From positions 1 through 54,601 of the forward strand of contig JABDBX010000004.1 in assembly GCA_013288445.1 (NCBI GenBank): a stretch of DNA of 54,601 bases. The letters run 5' to 3'. The translations under genes were made by a program, and so were the position numbers. This document shows, in pieces, positions 33,853 through 43,386 of the stretch. Within the stretch, counting starts at the first letter, position 1. Every line of letters begins with the position of its first letter. The notes below the pieces were generated by a model, which saw nothing but the letters and a program-made list of their open reading frames with translations, was not told where the DNA came from and searched no databases. The stretch is from Bacteroidota bacterium. Its GTDB lineage: Bacteria; Bacteroidota; Bacteroidia; Chitinophagales; Chitinophagaceae.

Positions 33853-35748
33853 TCACCCCACCTCAACCCCCAATTCCTCAGCCAGATCCTTCTCTACACG
33901 CAGATTATCAATTATGAACACCTGTCGTTGCGGGGTATTCTTGCCCATGTAGTATTCTAGCAGCTTTTGTATTTGTGCGTCCTGGCTCAGCAGCACGGGG
34001 TCTTTGCGTATATCATCGCCTATGAACTGTGCAAATTCTTCGGGCGATATTTCACCAAGCCCTTTGAAGCGCGTTATCTCCGCCTTGGCGCCTATCTCCT
34101 GTATAGCACGCTGGCGCTCCTCATCGCTGTAGCAGTACATGGTCTTATGCTTGTTGCGCACCCTGAACAGGGGCGTTTGCAGGATGTAGATATGGTTGCC
34201 GCGCACCAGGTCGGGGAAGAACTGGAGGAAGAACGTCATTATCAGCAAGCGTATATGCATACCATCCACATCGGCATCGGTGGCTATCACTATGTTGTTG
34301 TAGCGCAGCCCTTCCAGCCCTTCCTCTATGTTTAGCGCATGTTGCAGCAGGTTGAATTCTTCATTCTCATACACCACCTTCTTGGTAAGCCCGTAACAGT
34401 TGAGTGGCTTACCCCGCAGGCTGAATACGGCCTGCGTTTCCACCTGGCGGCTCTTGGTGATGCTGCCGCTGGCACTGTCCCCTTCGGTAATGAAGATGGT
34501 TGATTCCAGTTGCTTCTGGTTGTATTCATCGCGGCCCTTGTTTGGCGGGTCGTCGTTCAGGTGTATGCGGCAATCGCGCAGTTTTTTGTTGTGCAGGTTG
34601 GCTTTTTTTGCACGCTCATTGGCCAGTTTTCGTATGCCAGATAGTTCTTTGCGCTCCCGCTCGCTCTGCTCTATGCGCTTTTTTAATGCATCGGCAACAG
34701 ATGGGTTTTTGTGCAGGTAGTTATCTAATTCTTTGCCTAGGAAGTCGCCAATGAACGCCTTCATAGAAGGGCCATTTTCCCACACGGTTTGCGAACCCAG
34801 CTTTGTTTTAGTCTGCGATTCAAATACCGGCTCCTGCACGCGCACAGATATGGCTGCGCATATGCTCTGCCGCACGTCCGAAGCATCGTAGTCCTTTTTA
34901 TAAAAATCGCGGATGGTCTTTACAAACATTTCACGGAAAGCACCCTGGTGGGTACCGCCCTGGGTTGTATGCTGCCCGTTTACAAACGAATATATATCCT
35001 CGCCATAGTCACCTGTATGCGTAAACGCCACCTCTATATCATTGCCTTTTAGGTGTATGATAGGGTAGCGCAGATTATCCGGGTTATTCTTACGGGTCAG
35101 CAGGTCCAGCAGTCCGTTTTTAGAAACATAGTTCCTGTTGTTGAAGTGTATGAGCAGACCGGCATTGAGGAAGCAGTAATTCCATACCTGGTTCTCTAAG
35201 TATTCGTGTAGAAAGTGGTAGTTGCGAAACACTGTTTCATCGGGCCGGAACACTACTAGGGTGCCATTAGCCTCGGTAGTATCTGTTTCTTTATGCTCTT
35301 TTATAAGTATCCCTCGTTCAAACTCTGCCACCTTCATTCTCCCTTCGCGGAACGCTGATACTTTAAAGTATTTGCTCAGGGCATTCACAGCCTTCGTACC
35401 CACACCATTCAGTCCCACCGACTTCTGGAAAGCCTTGCTGTCGTACTTGGCGCCAGTATTTATTTTGCTCACCACGTCCACCACCTTACCCAGCGGTATG
35501 CCCCGCCCGAAGTCGCGTACAGTTACGCCGCCTTCTGCTATAGTAAGCTCCACGCGCTTGCCATAGCCCATTGTGTATTCGTCAATGCAATTGTCCATTA
35601 CCTCTTTCACCAGCACATAGATTCCATCATCCACACTACTTCCATCGCCCAGCTTGCCTATGTACATGCCGGGGCGCAGGCGTATATGCTCCCGCCAGTC
35701 GAGCGATTTAATACTGTCTTCGTTATATTGGTTTAATAAATCGGCCAT
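33853..35748 (-). CDS. parE: DNA topoisomerase IV subunit B
   Basis: 631 residues, type IIA topoisomerase ATPase subunit. GHKL ATPase domain: [13 protein letters not shown] (Mg/ATP site), [11 protein letters not shown] and [14 protein letters not shown] (glycine-rich lid); transducer domain with [17 protein letters not shown] domain with EGDSASG and [13 protein letters not shown]-terminal RFKGLGEI and [11 protein letters not shown]. It decatenates chromosomes together with ParC. Compared with GyrB it lacks the long insertion, and its length fits ParE of Bacteroidota. No parC gene adjoins it here. Confidence 0.9.
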   Translation of the reverse strand: MADLLNQYNEDSIKSLDWREHIRLRPGMYIGKLGDGSSVDDGIYVLVKEVMDNCIDEYTMGYGKRVELTIAEGGVTVRDFGRGIPLGKVVDVVSKINTGAKYDSKAFQKSVGLNGVGTKAVNALSKYFKVSAFREGRMKVAEFERGILIKEHKETDTTEANGTLVVFRPDETVFRNYHFLHEYLENQVWNYCFLNAGLLIHFNNRNYVSKNGLLDLLTRKNNPDNLRYPIIHLKGNDIEVAFTHTGDYGEDIYSFVNGQHTTQGGTHQGAFREMFVKTIRDFYKKDYDASDVRQSICAAISVRVQEPVFESQTKTKLGSQTVWENGPSMKAFIGDFLGKELDNYLHKNPSVADALKKRIEQSERERKELSGIRKLANERAKKANLHNKKLRDCRIHLNDDPPNKGRDEYNQKQLESTIFITEGDSASGSITKSRQVETQAVFSLRGKPLNCYGLTKKVVYENEEFNLLQHALNIEEGLEGLRYNNIVIATDADVDGMHIRLLIMTFFLQFFPDLVRGNHIYILQTPLFRVRNKHKTMYCYSDEERQRAIQEIGAKAEITRFKGLGEISPEEFAQFIGDDIRKDPVLLSQDAQIQKLLEYYMGKNTPQRQVFIIDNLRVEKDLAEELGVEVG

Positions 35749-35817
35749 TTTTTAAATAAAAAATTAAAAATAAAACAAAAAATCACCACTACGATTTGTT
35801 GGTTTGTTCTCGTGATG

Positions 35818-35842
35818 AGAAAAGCCCCTTTAGGGGTTGGGG
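35818..35842 (-). terminator. Terminator of guaB
   Basis: On the minus strand AACCCCTAAAGGGGCTTTT gives a short stem CCCC/GGGG with a TAAA loop and a T run, just after the guaB stop. It belongs to the same CCCTTTAGGG family as the tandem repeat at 25371. Confidence 0.6.
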
Positions 35843-35843
35843 T

Positions 35844-37313
35844 TTACCTACTATAATTCGGTGCTTCTTTTGTGATCACCACATCGTGCGGATGGCTTTC
35901 TGCCATGCTTGCCGGGGTGATGCGTACAAACTGCGAATCGTTTTGCAATGCTGTAATATCCTTAGCGCCGCAGTAGCCCATGCCAGCGCGGAGGCCGCCG
36001 ACAAACTGCTGCACTACTTCGCTAAGTAAGCCTTTGTATGGCACGCGGCCCACGATGCCTTCCGGCACCAGTTTCTTAATATCCGCTTCCATGTCCTGGA
36101 AGTAACGGTCTTTAGATCCTTCCTGCATCGCCTCAACAGAACCCATGCCGCGGTACGATTTAAACTTACGGCCTTCGTAGATGATGGTCTCTCCCGGGCT
36201 TTCTTCTGTACCCGCAAATATTGATCCGGCCATTATGCAAGATGCACCTGCAGCTAGAGCTTTTACCATATCGCCCGTGTAGCGGATACCACCATCGGCA
36301 ATAACCGGTATGCCCGTTTTTTTAAGCGCTTGTGAAGCCTCTATTATTGCCGTGAGTTGAGGGGCACCCGCTCCGGTTACTACCCTGGTTGTGCATATGG
36401 AGCCCGGTCCTACGCCCACTTTCACGGCATCGGCCCCTGCATCGGCAAGTGCTTTTGCCCCGGCTGCTGTGGCCACATTGCCAGCAATGATGGGTATGTT
36501 TTTAAATGCTTTCTTTACCTTCTTTACTGCTTCTATTACGCCCTTTGAGTGGCCATGAGCACTATCCAACGTTATTACGTCAACACCTGCATTTTTAAGC
36601 GCCTCCACACGGTCCAGTATATCTGCGGTGATGCCGATTGCGGCACCGGCTACCAGGCGGCCCATAGTGTCCTTGCAGGAATCGGGATGGCTTTTCAGTT
36701 GCAACGTATCGCGGAAGGTGATGAGACCTATCAGCTTGTTTTTCTTATCAACAATCGGCAGCTTTTCTATTTTATATTCTTCCAATATCAGCTCGGCCTT
36801 TTTCATGTCTATGCCTGCAGATGCGGTTATCAACCGGTCTTTCGTCATTACCTCGCTTACCTTTTTCTTCATGTTCTTCTCAAAGCGCAGGTCGCGGTTA
36901 GTGAGCATACCCACCAGCAAGAAGTTATTGTCCACTATAGGTATGCCGCCTATTTTGTTGTCCTTCATTATTTTCAGGGCATCGGCTACTGTTGCGTCTG
37001 GCTTCAGCGTTATTGGGTCTGGTATCAGCCCGTTCTCAGAGCGTTTTACCTTGCGCACCTGGTCGGCCTGGCGCTCTATGCTCATGTTTTTGTGCAGGAT
37101 GCCAATGCCGCCTTCTCGCGACAGCGCTATAGCCAGCGGCGCTTCGGTTACAGTATCCATAGCCGCAGAGACCATCGGGATATTAATGCGTATGTCTTTT
37201 GTGAGGTTGGTAACAATACTTACTTCGCGAGGCAGGACTTCGGAGTAAGCCGGCATGAGCAGGACGTCATCAAATGTGAGTCCTTCGCCGTAAAATTTCG
37301 ATTTTATTGCCAT
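35844..37313 (-). CDS. guaB: IMP dehydrogenase
   Basis: 489 residues from ATG 37313. It oxidises IMP to XMP, the first committed step of GTP synthesis. Start [20 protein letters not shown]; two CBS domains between about residues 95 and 210 ([20 protein letters not shown], then [10 protein letters not shown]); the catalytic cysteine loop [13 protein letters not shown]; flap with the [31 protein letters not shown] and [10 protein letters not shown] segments. A promoter box ends only three bases before the ATG, suggesting a leaderless message. The TTG six codons upstream (37331) lies in the promoter spacer and is rejected. No guaA nearby. Confidence 0.96.
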   Translation of the reverse strand: MAIKSKFYGEGLTFDDVLLMPAYSEVLPREVSIVTNLTKDIRINIPMVSAAMDTVTEAPLAIALSREGGIGILHKNMSIERQADQVRKVKRSENGLIPDPITLKPDATVADALKIMKDNKIGGIPIVDNNFLLVGMLTNRDLRFEKNMKKKVSEVMTKDRLITASAGIDMKKAELILEEYKIEKLPIVDKKNKLIGLITFRDTLQLKSHPDSCKDTMGRLVAGAAIGITADILDRVEALKNAGVDVITLDSAHGHSKGVIEAVKKVKKAFKNIPIIAGNVATAAGAKALADAGADAVKVGVGPGSICTTRVVTGAGAPQLTAIIEASQALKKTGIPVIADGGIRYTGDMVKALAAGASCIMAGSIFAGTEESPGETIIYEGRKFKSYRGMGSVEAMQEGSKDRYFQDMEADIKKLVPEGIVGRVPYKGLLSEVVQQFVGGLRAGMGYCGAKDITALQNDSQFVRITPASMAESHPHDVVITKEAPNYSR

Positions 37314-37316
37314 GTG

Positions 37317-37348
37317 CAAAGATATGTCCAAAACCGAACATCTGCAAA
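37317..37348 (-). promoter_or_regulatory. guaB promoter (near-leaderless)
   Basis: TTTG (37348-37345), 20 bases, then TATCTTTG (37324-37317), a full match to the Bacteroidota consensus. Its last base is three bases before the ATG at 37313, so transcription would start at or next to the start codon. Confidence 0.7.
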
Positions 37349-37382
37349 TCTTGCGGCAAAGCGGAAAAATAACGCTGTGGAA

Positions 37383-37667
37383 CTAGGAAGCATTATCGTC
37401 CTGGCAAATGGTATGCTCTGCGTGTTTATGCAAAAAGAATCGTTGCCGCACCTTACGATACATCCACTCACCGCCATACATCAGTGCTACTAAAACAACC
37501 AGCGGGGATAGAAAAAGTAACCAGTCGGGTATCGGGCTGCCAGGCAGCATAAGCATTATAGCCATAACCAGTAATTTGTATTTAAAGTTATGGAATGTTA
37601 TTTGAGAAGCCAAAAAATAAATTAGTGGCATAACGTTAAGCCTCGCCGGCGCTTCGGATTCAGGCAT
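37383..37667 (-). CDS. Small membrane protein
   Basis: 94 residues with two hydrophobic segments (about 30-44 and 48-68) and a basic, histidine-containing tail (YRKVRQRFFLHKHAEHTI). An internal ATG at 37631 (MPLIYFLASQITF) could be the true start. The N-terminal 12 residues before it look unremarkable. It lies upstream of guaB on the same strand. No family is recognised; coding status is plausible but not certain. Confidence 0.45.
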   Translation of the reverse strand: MPESEAPARLNVMPLIYFLASQITFHNFKYKLLVMAIMLMLPGSPIPDWLLFLSPLVVLVALMYGGEWMYRKVRQRFFLHKHAEHTICQDDNAS

Positions 37668-37669
37668 TC

Positions 37670-38050
37670 ATACTTTGTCCGGCTCAGTTTTGTGCATTTG
37701 TTAAAAAGGGCTTTCGTTCATAAGTGTCCCGAACCTTCGATGCAATGGGCAGAGCTACATGGTCAAGCCCTGCAAGGCAATGTCATTAAGTTAAGGAAAA
37801 AGTAGAGTAGAATGATGCAGTTGATAGCATATTCGGGTGTATTCCCCCTTGCGCGTAGGCCATGTGCGCCGACGAAGGGGGAAAGGGGGATGTCCCGACA
37901 CGCGCTTGGAAGAAGGCAATACCCCTGACTTGCCCTTAACTTAACGACATTGCCTGCAAGGGCGGCATCTAATAGCGATGGGCATCGCCCATCGAACTTG
38001 CGTAGGGCACGAAACACGACACCAACTACACGAAACTGTCCCACATGCAG
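37670..38050. repeat. Composite dispersed repeat A carrying the inserted 175-bp element
   Basis: Order: a left module beginning ATACTTTG with GTTTTGTGCATTTGT; a middle module (TTTCGTTCATA, then CATGGTCAAGCCC); the inserted element; then GGGCGGCATCTAATAGCGATG, the palindrome GCGATGGGCATCGCCCATCG (37975-37994), and a right module (AACTTGCG, CACGAAAC, ACACGAAACTGTCCCACA). It is about 75% alike by eye to copy B at 48508-48884 over the whole length. The remaining bases to 38273 hold weak hairpins only (for example GATGCCTTCAGCATC) and no gene. Confidence 0.8.
37778..37952. mobile_element. Non-autonomous inverted-repeat element (MITE-like), copy A
   Basis: 175 bases bounded by 19-base terminal inverted repeats: CAATGTCATTAAGTTAAGG at the left and CAATGTCGTTAAGTTAAGG (reverse strand) at the right, 18 of 19 identical. 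It is flanked by a perfect 9-base direct repeat CCTGCAAGG (37769-37777 and 37953-37961), the expected target duplication. The interior holds a CCCCCTT...AAGGGGG hairpin but no coding frame, so movement would need a transposase from elsewhere. It sits in the AGCCCTGCAAGGG arm of the host repeat. Confidence 0.82.
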
Positions 38051-38273
38051 CATGAAAATTTTCGGATAAAGCTTGGATTATCCCACCAAACGTAGTTCGA
38101 TACCTTGCGCCACCGCTAAAGCTAAGGCGGCACGCGGTCGGCATCGGTACTCATTTTGTATCCGGTTTTCTATAAACGTTAGATGCCTTCAGCATCACCC
38201 AGCGCGATTCTTTCCTTAACTAAATGACATTGATCTAAAGGCCCGCGCAATTAGAAACAGCGCAATCTGAATC

Positions 38274-38732
38274 CTAAAGGTGGTAATAGGTAATATAGTC
38301 CGTCACTATATCGCCATTAATAACTACAGTGCTGGCGCTGGTAGTAAGGATCGCGGGACTTGGTTTAAGATTTAATTGGGAAAAAATGGAGTCCGTCAGA
38401 GGAAATGAAACATCGAAGGGGTATGAACCGGATGGGTCAGTGAAGTAGGCCGCCTGATCAGGTTGTTTACTTTTCAGGTCGCTGAGAAGGAAAGTGATCA
38501 TTAGTACATTATCGTTGTCAGGGGAAACCTGCACGGTCACCTGGATACCATCGTCAGATACTCCAGAATAATCCTTGCACACACCCCTCAACACACATAC
38601 GCCACCGTTAGATTGCGGAGTGCCAAAGGTTACTGTGGGATAAATTGCGGTAGAATAAGGGGCAAAACTGCTGCAAAACAATACGGCAGCGACTGAAATA
38701 ATAAGCAGGTTCAATGTACGGGTTGCCTTCAT
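38274..38732 (-). CDS. Exported hypothetical protein
   Basis: 152 residues with a signal peptide (NLLIISVAAVLFCSSFAPYS). The mature part has two cysteines (VCVLRGVC) and beta-rich, Ser/Thr/Asp-rich sequence (QVTVQVSPDNDNVLMITFLLSDLK, then DYITYYHL). I do not recognise a family. It stands alone upstream of the TPR gene, which is divergently oriented. Clean start and signal peptide support it as real. Confidence 0.7.
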   Translation of the reverse strand: MKATRTLNLLIISVAAVLFCSSFAPYSTAIYPTVTFGTPQSNGGVCVLRGVCKDYSGVSDDGIQVTVQVSPDNDNVLMITFLLSDLKSKQPDQAAYFTDPSGSYPFDVSFPLTDSIFSQLNLKPSPAILTTSASTVVINGDIVTDYITYYHL

Positions 38733-38976
38733 AAAATAATTATTAAAAGTGGCGGTATAAATAATTTGTAATACGCTGTTTTCCTATTCAGGAAAACAAG
38801 CAAATACAAATTTAGGACTAAACTACGATTCAAAGAAAAACCTAAACATATATTTATTAACTTCTATAATGATGATGTTTTATTGAGAAGCATAGTTTTT
38901 TATAAATTTTGCCTACATTAGCGAAAGAGATCTGGTATTTTATTTTTCAATTAAACTACCGTAATAAAGCGCGAAT

Positions 38977-40707
38977 ATGAAGATTTTTTTTGTTAATACT
39001 TTTGCTTTATTGGTGGTATTACTCTGTATTTCACATCATGTGCATGGACAGGTTGAAAAAGAAAGTGTGGATTCTATTAATGCATTAGTGCAGAAGCTGT
39101 CGTCTGATACAGAAAAAGTGAAGATGCTTATAGATAAGTCTTCTGTTATGTATTGTGAAGACTCGGCAAGCAAAATAATTATTGCTAAAGAAGCCAAACA
39201 ACTCGCGGAAAATATAGGTTGGCATGAAGGTATATATGCTGCAACAAGGAACTTAGGCCAGATCTATTTTAAATGTCAGAAAAATTACGCCAAGACCTTT
39301 GAGTACCTGCAGGAGAACGCCGTAACAGCGCGGAATTTCCATGATGTCATCAATGAAGCAATTGCGTTAGAGACCATAGCCAAATATTACCGGAAACTGC
39401 GCCAGTATGAGCGGTCGCTCGACTATTACGGACAGGTTTTGAAATTGAAGCCCGGTATTACGATAGAGCCCGGCATTTTGGGCGACATGGGGGTAGTGTA
39501 TAAGGAGATAGGGGATTATCCGCGGGCTCTTTCCTGGTTCGATAGCGCTATTCATTTACTTTCTGCCACCGGCAAGTCTAAAAAGATGAGCCTGCAGGAT
39601 ACGCTGATGATAACCGGGCTATTGCTAGACAAAGGCGATATATACCTGGCCTCTGCAAACCCTGACCCAGAAGAGGCGGCCTACTACTATACTAAGGCCA
39701 GGGACATCAGCCAATTGATACACGATACACAGTTCCTGATATGGAGCCTTAATGATATTGGGCGGTCATTCGCGCTGAAAAAAGATTATAAAAACGCCAT
39801 AGAAAATTATCAGAACGCTTTAAATAATTGTAGTGTAATTCACGATTTTGTGAGTACTGTAAATATCCAGAATGAACTTGCAAATACTTATTCTGAAACC
39901 TGGGACCTGGTGCGGGCGCTTGCATACGCCGATAGCGCCCGCAAACTTGCCGAAGACCAGCAATATGTGGACCTGCTGCCAAAAGCGTACACCACTGTTG
40001 GGAATATTTACCTGAAACAGGATAAATACGATCTTGCCATCAACAGCCTTCTGAAAGCATTGGATATATCGCGGCAAACGAATATACTTGAAGATCAGAA
40101 AAATGCGCTCTATTCATTGAGCGACGCTTATAGGCATAACGGGCAATGGAGAGAAGCATTTGATGCCTCGCAGAATTATTACGCGATCAGGGACAGCGTA
40201 TATAATATTGCGTTTCTAAACAGGCTCACCCGCAAGGAACTTGAAGTGAGCTTTAAAGATAATGAGGAAATAGAGCGGGCCAGGCAGGAGGGGGAGTATG
40301 GAAGAAAAATTGAACGGCAGAAGGTACTTACCTACTGCGCTATTGGCGGCATCGTGCTTGTGTTGTTGCTGGTGTTTTTCGTGTATAGGAACTACAACAT
40401 CCAGAAAAAATACAACGACCTTCTTTCAAAAGAAAAAAAGAGGCACCTGGAGCATATAGAAGCGCAGAGCAACATACTCAGCGACATAGCCCATACGCAG
40501 GCCCACGATGTCCGCGGGCCGTTGGCCACCATCCTGGGGCTGGTGCAAGTGTATAATTTCGATGATCCCGAAGATCCCATGAACAGGCAAGTGGTGGAGT
40601 GGGTGGGCGCTACCGCTGAGAAACTGGATGTAATAATAAAGGAAGTAATTATAAAGGAAAACAGGCTCCGCAACGAACAAAGAAAAAAAGGGGAGCTTGA
40701 TGCTTAG
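38977..40707 (+). CDS. TPR protein with membrane helix and lone histidine-kinase DHp domain
   Basis: 576 residues. Signal peptide (1-24), about eight TPR-like helical repeats (about 60-415; for example YERSLDYYGQVLKLKPG, GDYPRALSWFDSAIHLL, YDLAINSLLKALDIS), a coiled stretch, one membrane helix (about 446-467, AIGGIVLVLLLVFFVY), a second coiled coil and at 502-560 the H-box of Bacteroidota sensor kinases (SDIAHTQAHDVRGPLATILG, phospho-acceptor His510). The protein then stops after KGELDA: there is no N, G1 or G2 box and so no ATPase domain. It is 6 bases from the pyrF open frame and 12 from its ATG. Function: sensor-like dimer that could be phosphorylated in trans or act by conformation only. 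Confidence 0.88.
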   Translation: MKIFFVNTFALLVVLLCISHHVHGQVEKESVDSINALVQKLSSDTEKVKMLIDKSSVMYCEDSASKIIIAKEAKQLAENIGWHEGIYAATRNLGQIYFKCQKNYAKTFEYLQENAVTARNFHDVINEAIALETIAKYYRKLRQYERSLDYYGQVLKLKPGITIEPGILGDMGVVYKEIGDYPRALSWFDSAIHLLSATGKSKKMSLQDTLMITGLLLDKGDIYLASANPDPEEAAYYYTKARDISQLIHDTQFLIWSLNDIGRSFALKKDYKNAIENYQNALNNCSVIHDFVSTVNIQNELANTYSETWDLVRALAYADSARKLAEDQQYVDLLPKAYTTVGNIYLKQDKYDLAINSLLKALDISRQTNILEDQKNALYSLSDAYRHNGQWREAFDASQNYYAIRDSVYNIAFLNRLTRKELEVSFKDNEEIERARQEGEYGRKIERQKVLTYCAIGGIVLVLLLVFFVYRNYNIQKKYNDLLSKEKKRHLEHIEAQSNILSDIAHTQAHDVRGPLATILGLVQVYNFDDPEDPMNRQVVEWVGATAEKLDVIIKEVIIKENRLRNEQRKKGELDA

Positions 40708-40719
40708 AATCATTTGCAA

Positions 40720-41532
40720 ATGGAACGTTCACAATTAGTAGAAACAATATTTAAGAAAAGATCGGTATTATGTGTTGGGCTGGATACCGACCTTAGTAAA
40801 ATACCCACGCATCTTTTGCAGGAAGAGGATCCGGTATTTGCATTCAATAAAGCCATTATAGACGCCACAAAGGAATATACTGTAGCCTATAAGATTAATA
40901 CGGCTTTTTATGAAGCCCAGGGAATAAAAGGGTGGGTGAGTATGCAGAAGACGCTCGACTATATCCCCCGTGATATTTTTACAATAGCAGATGCAAAGCG
41001 AGGCGATATAGGCAACACATCAGAGCAGTACGCCCGTACGTTCTTTCACACTTACCCATTCGATAGCATTACTGTAGCGCCATACATGGGGCATGACAGT
41101 GTGAAGCCATTTTTGCAGTTTCCCGGCAAGTGGACCATCGTACTTGGCCTGACTTCTAATACGGGCAGCGCCGATTTCCAGTTGCAGCAATGTGGCGATG
41201 AATTGCTGTATCAAAAAGTGTTACGCACGGTGGCCTCATGGGGAACGCCCGAGAATATAATGTTTGTAATTGGCGCTACCCGCAAAGAGCAGTTGCAGGA
41301 AGTAAGGGCTATGTTGCCAGATCACTTTTTCTTAGTTCCCGGCGTAGGTGCGCAGGGTGGTGATGTGGATACGGTGTGCAGCAATGCCATGAATAAGGAT
41401 GGTGGTGTGCTTATAAATGTATCGCGCGGTATCATCTATGCAAGCAGCGGTGAAGACTTTGCCGAACGTGCAAATGAAGAAGCGAAGAAATACCAGGGGG
41501 AAATGGAACGGCATATTTTGGATTTGAAGTAG
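40720..41532 (+). CDS. pyrF: Orotidine 5'-phosphate decarboxylase
   Basis: 270 residues from ATG 40720. It decarboxylates OMP to UMP, the last step of de novo pyrimidine synthesis. The catalytic Asp-x-Lys is in FTIADAKRGDIGNTS (Asp91 and Lys93); other segments are LCVGLDTDLSKIP, VAYKINTAFYEA, VAPYMGHDSVKPF and LVPGVGAQGGD. The length and DAKRGDI form place it in the longer (type 2) bacterial class. The frame opens two codons earlier at a TTG; the ATG is preferred. It follows the TPR-kinase gene closely, so may be co-transcribed, though function is unrelated. Confidence 0.95.
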   Translation: MERSQLVETIFKKRSVLCVGLDTDLSKIPTHLLQEEDPVFAFNKAIIDATKEYTVAYKINTAFYEAQGIKGWVSMQKTLDYIPRDIFTIADAKRGDIGNTSEQYARTFFHTYPFDSITVAPYMGHDSVKPFLQFPGKWTIVLGLTSNTGSADFQLQQCGDELLYQKVLRTVASWGTPENIMFVIGATRKEQLQEVRAMLPDHFFLVPGVGAQGGDVDTVCSNAMNKDGGVLINVSRGIIYASSGEDFAERANEEAKKYQGEMERHILDLK

Positions 41533-41553
41533 CAGCATTTAATTAATTGATTT

Positions 41554-41859
41554 GTGAATTTTTTAAGGAGACATCCTAATTCAACCAGCTTTTTAGCGTT
41601 ATACTTTTTTGCGTGGGTGCTTAGCATATTATTTCTATGCTCTGAAAGTGCAAGTTATTCAGGCGGAAGTTGCGGTGCGGCAAATGGTGGTTTGATATTT
41701 TTGTTATTCTTGCTTTGTCTTTTATATACCGGTGCAATATTGATAAAAATTATTTTCACCAAGGATAAAATATACTTTGTGGTAGTATTGTTCTTAGTAT
41801 GGCTGCCGCTAATTCTATTTATCCTTTCCCTTTATATTTTTTCAACCGTTATTAGATAA
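41554..41859 (+). CDS. Small membrane protein
   Basis: 101 residues with three membrane segments (about 13-30, 45-65 and 73-97). The frame begins with GTG at 41554 (FLRRHPNSTSFLALYFF), 21 bases after the pyrF stop, and has no ATG start. A Gly/Ser/Cys-rich loop (SGGSCGAANGG) joins the first two helices. No family recognised. The clean membrane pattern and close spacing argue it is real. Confidence 0.6.
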   Translation: MNFLRRHPNSTSFLALYFFAWVLSILFLCSESASYSGGSCGAANGGLIFLLFLLCLLYTGAILIKIIFTKDKIYFVVVLFLVWLPLILFILSLYIFSTVIR

Positions 41860-41978
41860 TGCAGGCAGTGAAATATACGAAATTGTACATATTGCTGGAT
41901 CCTCTACTAATGATGCTCACGTGCGACTTTTAAAAAATAAAAGTATTTTTATGGCCTATCTCATTACCCACCTAACGT

Positions 41979-43250
41979 ATGAACGAAGCCTTACTCCAAT
42001 TCATCTGGCAATACAACCTGTACCAACTAACCGGCCTTCATACTGCTGATGGTGAGCCGCTGACCGTAATTCATGGCGGGCGGCTGAATAAGGACGCTGG
42101 CCCCGATTTTCTGGAGGCTAAGATAAAGGTGGGCAATACAATACTCGTGGGAAATATAGAGCTGCACATAAAAAGTAGCGACTGGCTTAGACACGGGCAC
42201 CAACACGACAAGGCTTATCAAAATCTTATACTTCATGTGGTGTACGAAAATGATGTACCGAACGTTGCCGGCAATACGCCGGTACTATCGCTTCACGACC
42301 ATATTCCGGCGCACATCTTCGATCATTACGTAAACCTGATGCAGGCGCCCCAGAAGCTACCCTGCGCCCGGCAGCATGAAACTGTAAGGCAGATAACGAA
42401 GGAAGGCTGGCTGAGCAGGCTGCTGGCCGAGCGCTGGGAACAAAAGCTGGGCGACTGGAATGTGCTGCTTGAAAATTCGGCTGAGGACTGGCGAAACCTG
42501 CTCTACTGGCGCATGGCGGCCAACTTCGGGTTTAAGACCAATGCTACTCCATTTCTCATGCTGGCGCAGTCACTACCGCTGAATATACCAGCAAAGCATC
42601 GCGAAAGCCTGTTGCAGGTAGAAGCATTATTTTTTGGGCAAGCTGGTATGCTCGAAGATGATTTTAAAGATGATTATCCTCGCGAATTGCAAAAGGAATA
42701 CGACTACCTCAGAAAAAAATACAAGCTAAAGCCGGTCACCGCGCATTTGTGGAAGTTCCTGCGGATGCGGCCCGCCAACTTCCCTACAATACGCATAGCT
42801 CAGTTTGCGGCGCTGGTACATAAGTCGGTTCATTTATTTTCGCAGGTCATAGAAACACATTCTATAAAAGAAATAGAGCCATTGCTGGAAGTGACTGCCA
42901 GCGAATACTGGAACACCCATTTCCAGTTCGATGTGGCACAGAAACAGGCTACACCAAAGTCTTTGGGGAAATCATCAGTTCAGAACGTTGTTATTAATAC
43001 CATTGCACCTATACAATTTTTGTATGCAGCCCGGCAAGACACTCATGCGCTACAAGAGAAGGCGCTGCAATTGCTCGAAGCCGTGCCTGCGGAAAAGAAC
43101 AACATCACTGCCCTCTGGGAAGACAACGGCTGGAAGGCCATCAACGCAGCCCAATCGCAGGCACTGTTACAACTATACAACAATTACTGCTCGGCAAAAC
43201 GCTGCCTCGATTGCACTATAGGGCTTAACATTATCCGCGCAAAAGAGTAA
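41979..43250 (+). CDS. DUF2851 family protein
   Basis: 423 residues, ATG start, beginning MNEALLQFIWQYNLYQ. It matches the DUF2851 family of Bacteroidota: LTVIHGGRLNKDAGPDFLEA, VGNIELHIKSSDWLRHGH, NLILHVVYENDV, WLSRLLAERWEQKL, LLYWRMAANFGFKTN, LRMRPANFPTIRIAQFAAL, NHIAPIQFLY-like INTIAPIQFLYAARQD. The N-terminal third has a restriction-endonuclease-like look (DAGPDFLEAKI and GNIELHIK). No activity is proven. It ends with a cysteine pair (SAKRCLDCTIGLNII), typical for the family. Confidence 0.88.
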   Translation: MNEALLQFIWQYNLYQLTGLHTADGEPLTVIHGGRLNKDAGPDFLEAKIKVGNTILVGNIELHIKSSDWLRHGHQHDKAYQNLILHVVYENDVPNVAGNTPVLSLHDHIPAHIFDHYVNLMQAPQKLPCARQHETVRQITKEGWLSRLLAERWEQKLGDWNVLLENSAEDWRNLLYWRMAANFGFKTNATPFLMLAQSLPLNIPAKHRESLLQVEALFFGQAGMLEDDFKDDYPRELQKEYDYLRKKYKLKPVTAHLWKFLRMRPANFPTIRIAQFAALVHKSVHLFSQVIETHSIKEIEPLLEVTASEYWNTHFQFDVAQKQATPKSLGKSSVQNVVINTIAPIQFLYAARQDTHALQEKALQLLEAVPAEKNNITALWEDNGWKAINAAQSQALLQLYNNYCSAKRCLDCTIGLNIIRAKE

Positions 43251-43362
43251 ATAACCGTTCTACATCCAGATGCTTTGACTGTGTAAGACTTATTGGCATG
43301 GCGAAATCAAAAGGCCGAATCATATTCCATAGCACGGAGAAAGTTATATAGCTCAATGCTTG

Positions 43363-43386
43363 GTCCCCTTTAGGGACAGGGTTTTT
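43363..43386 (+). terminator. Candidate terminator after DUF2851
   Basis: GTCCC-CTTTA-GGGAC followed by AGGGTTTTT: weak 5-base stem and T run. The T run touches the osmC stop codon on the other strand. Confidence 0.4.

Noticed and set aside
36549-37493. 314-codon plus-strand frame
   Set aside because: Antisense of guaB, rich in Tyr, His, Cys and Gln, typical of a shadow frame.
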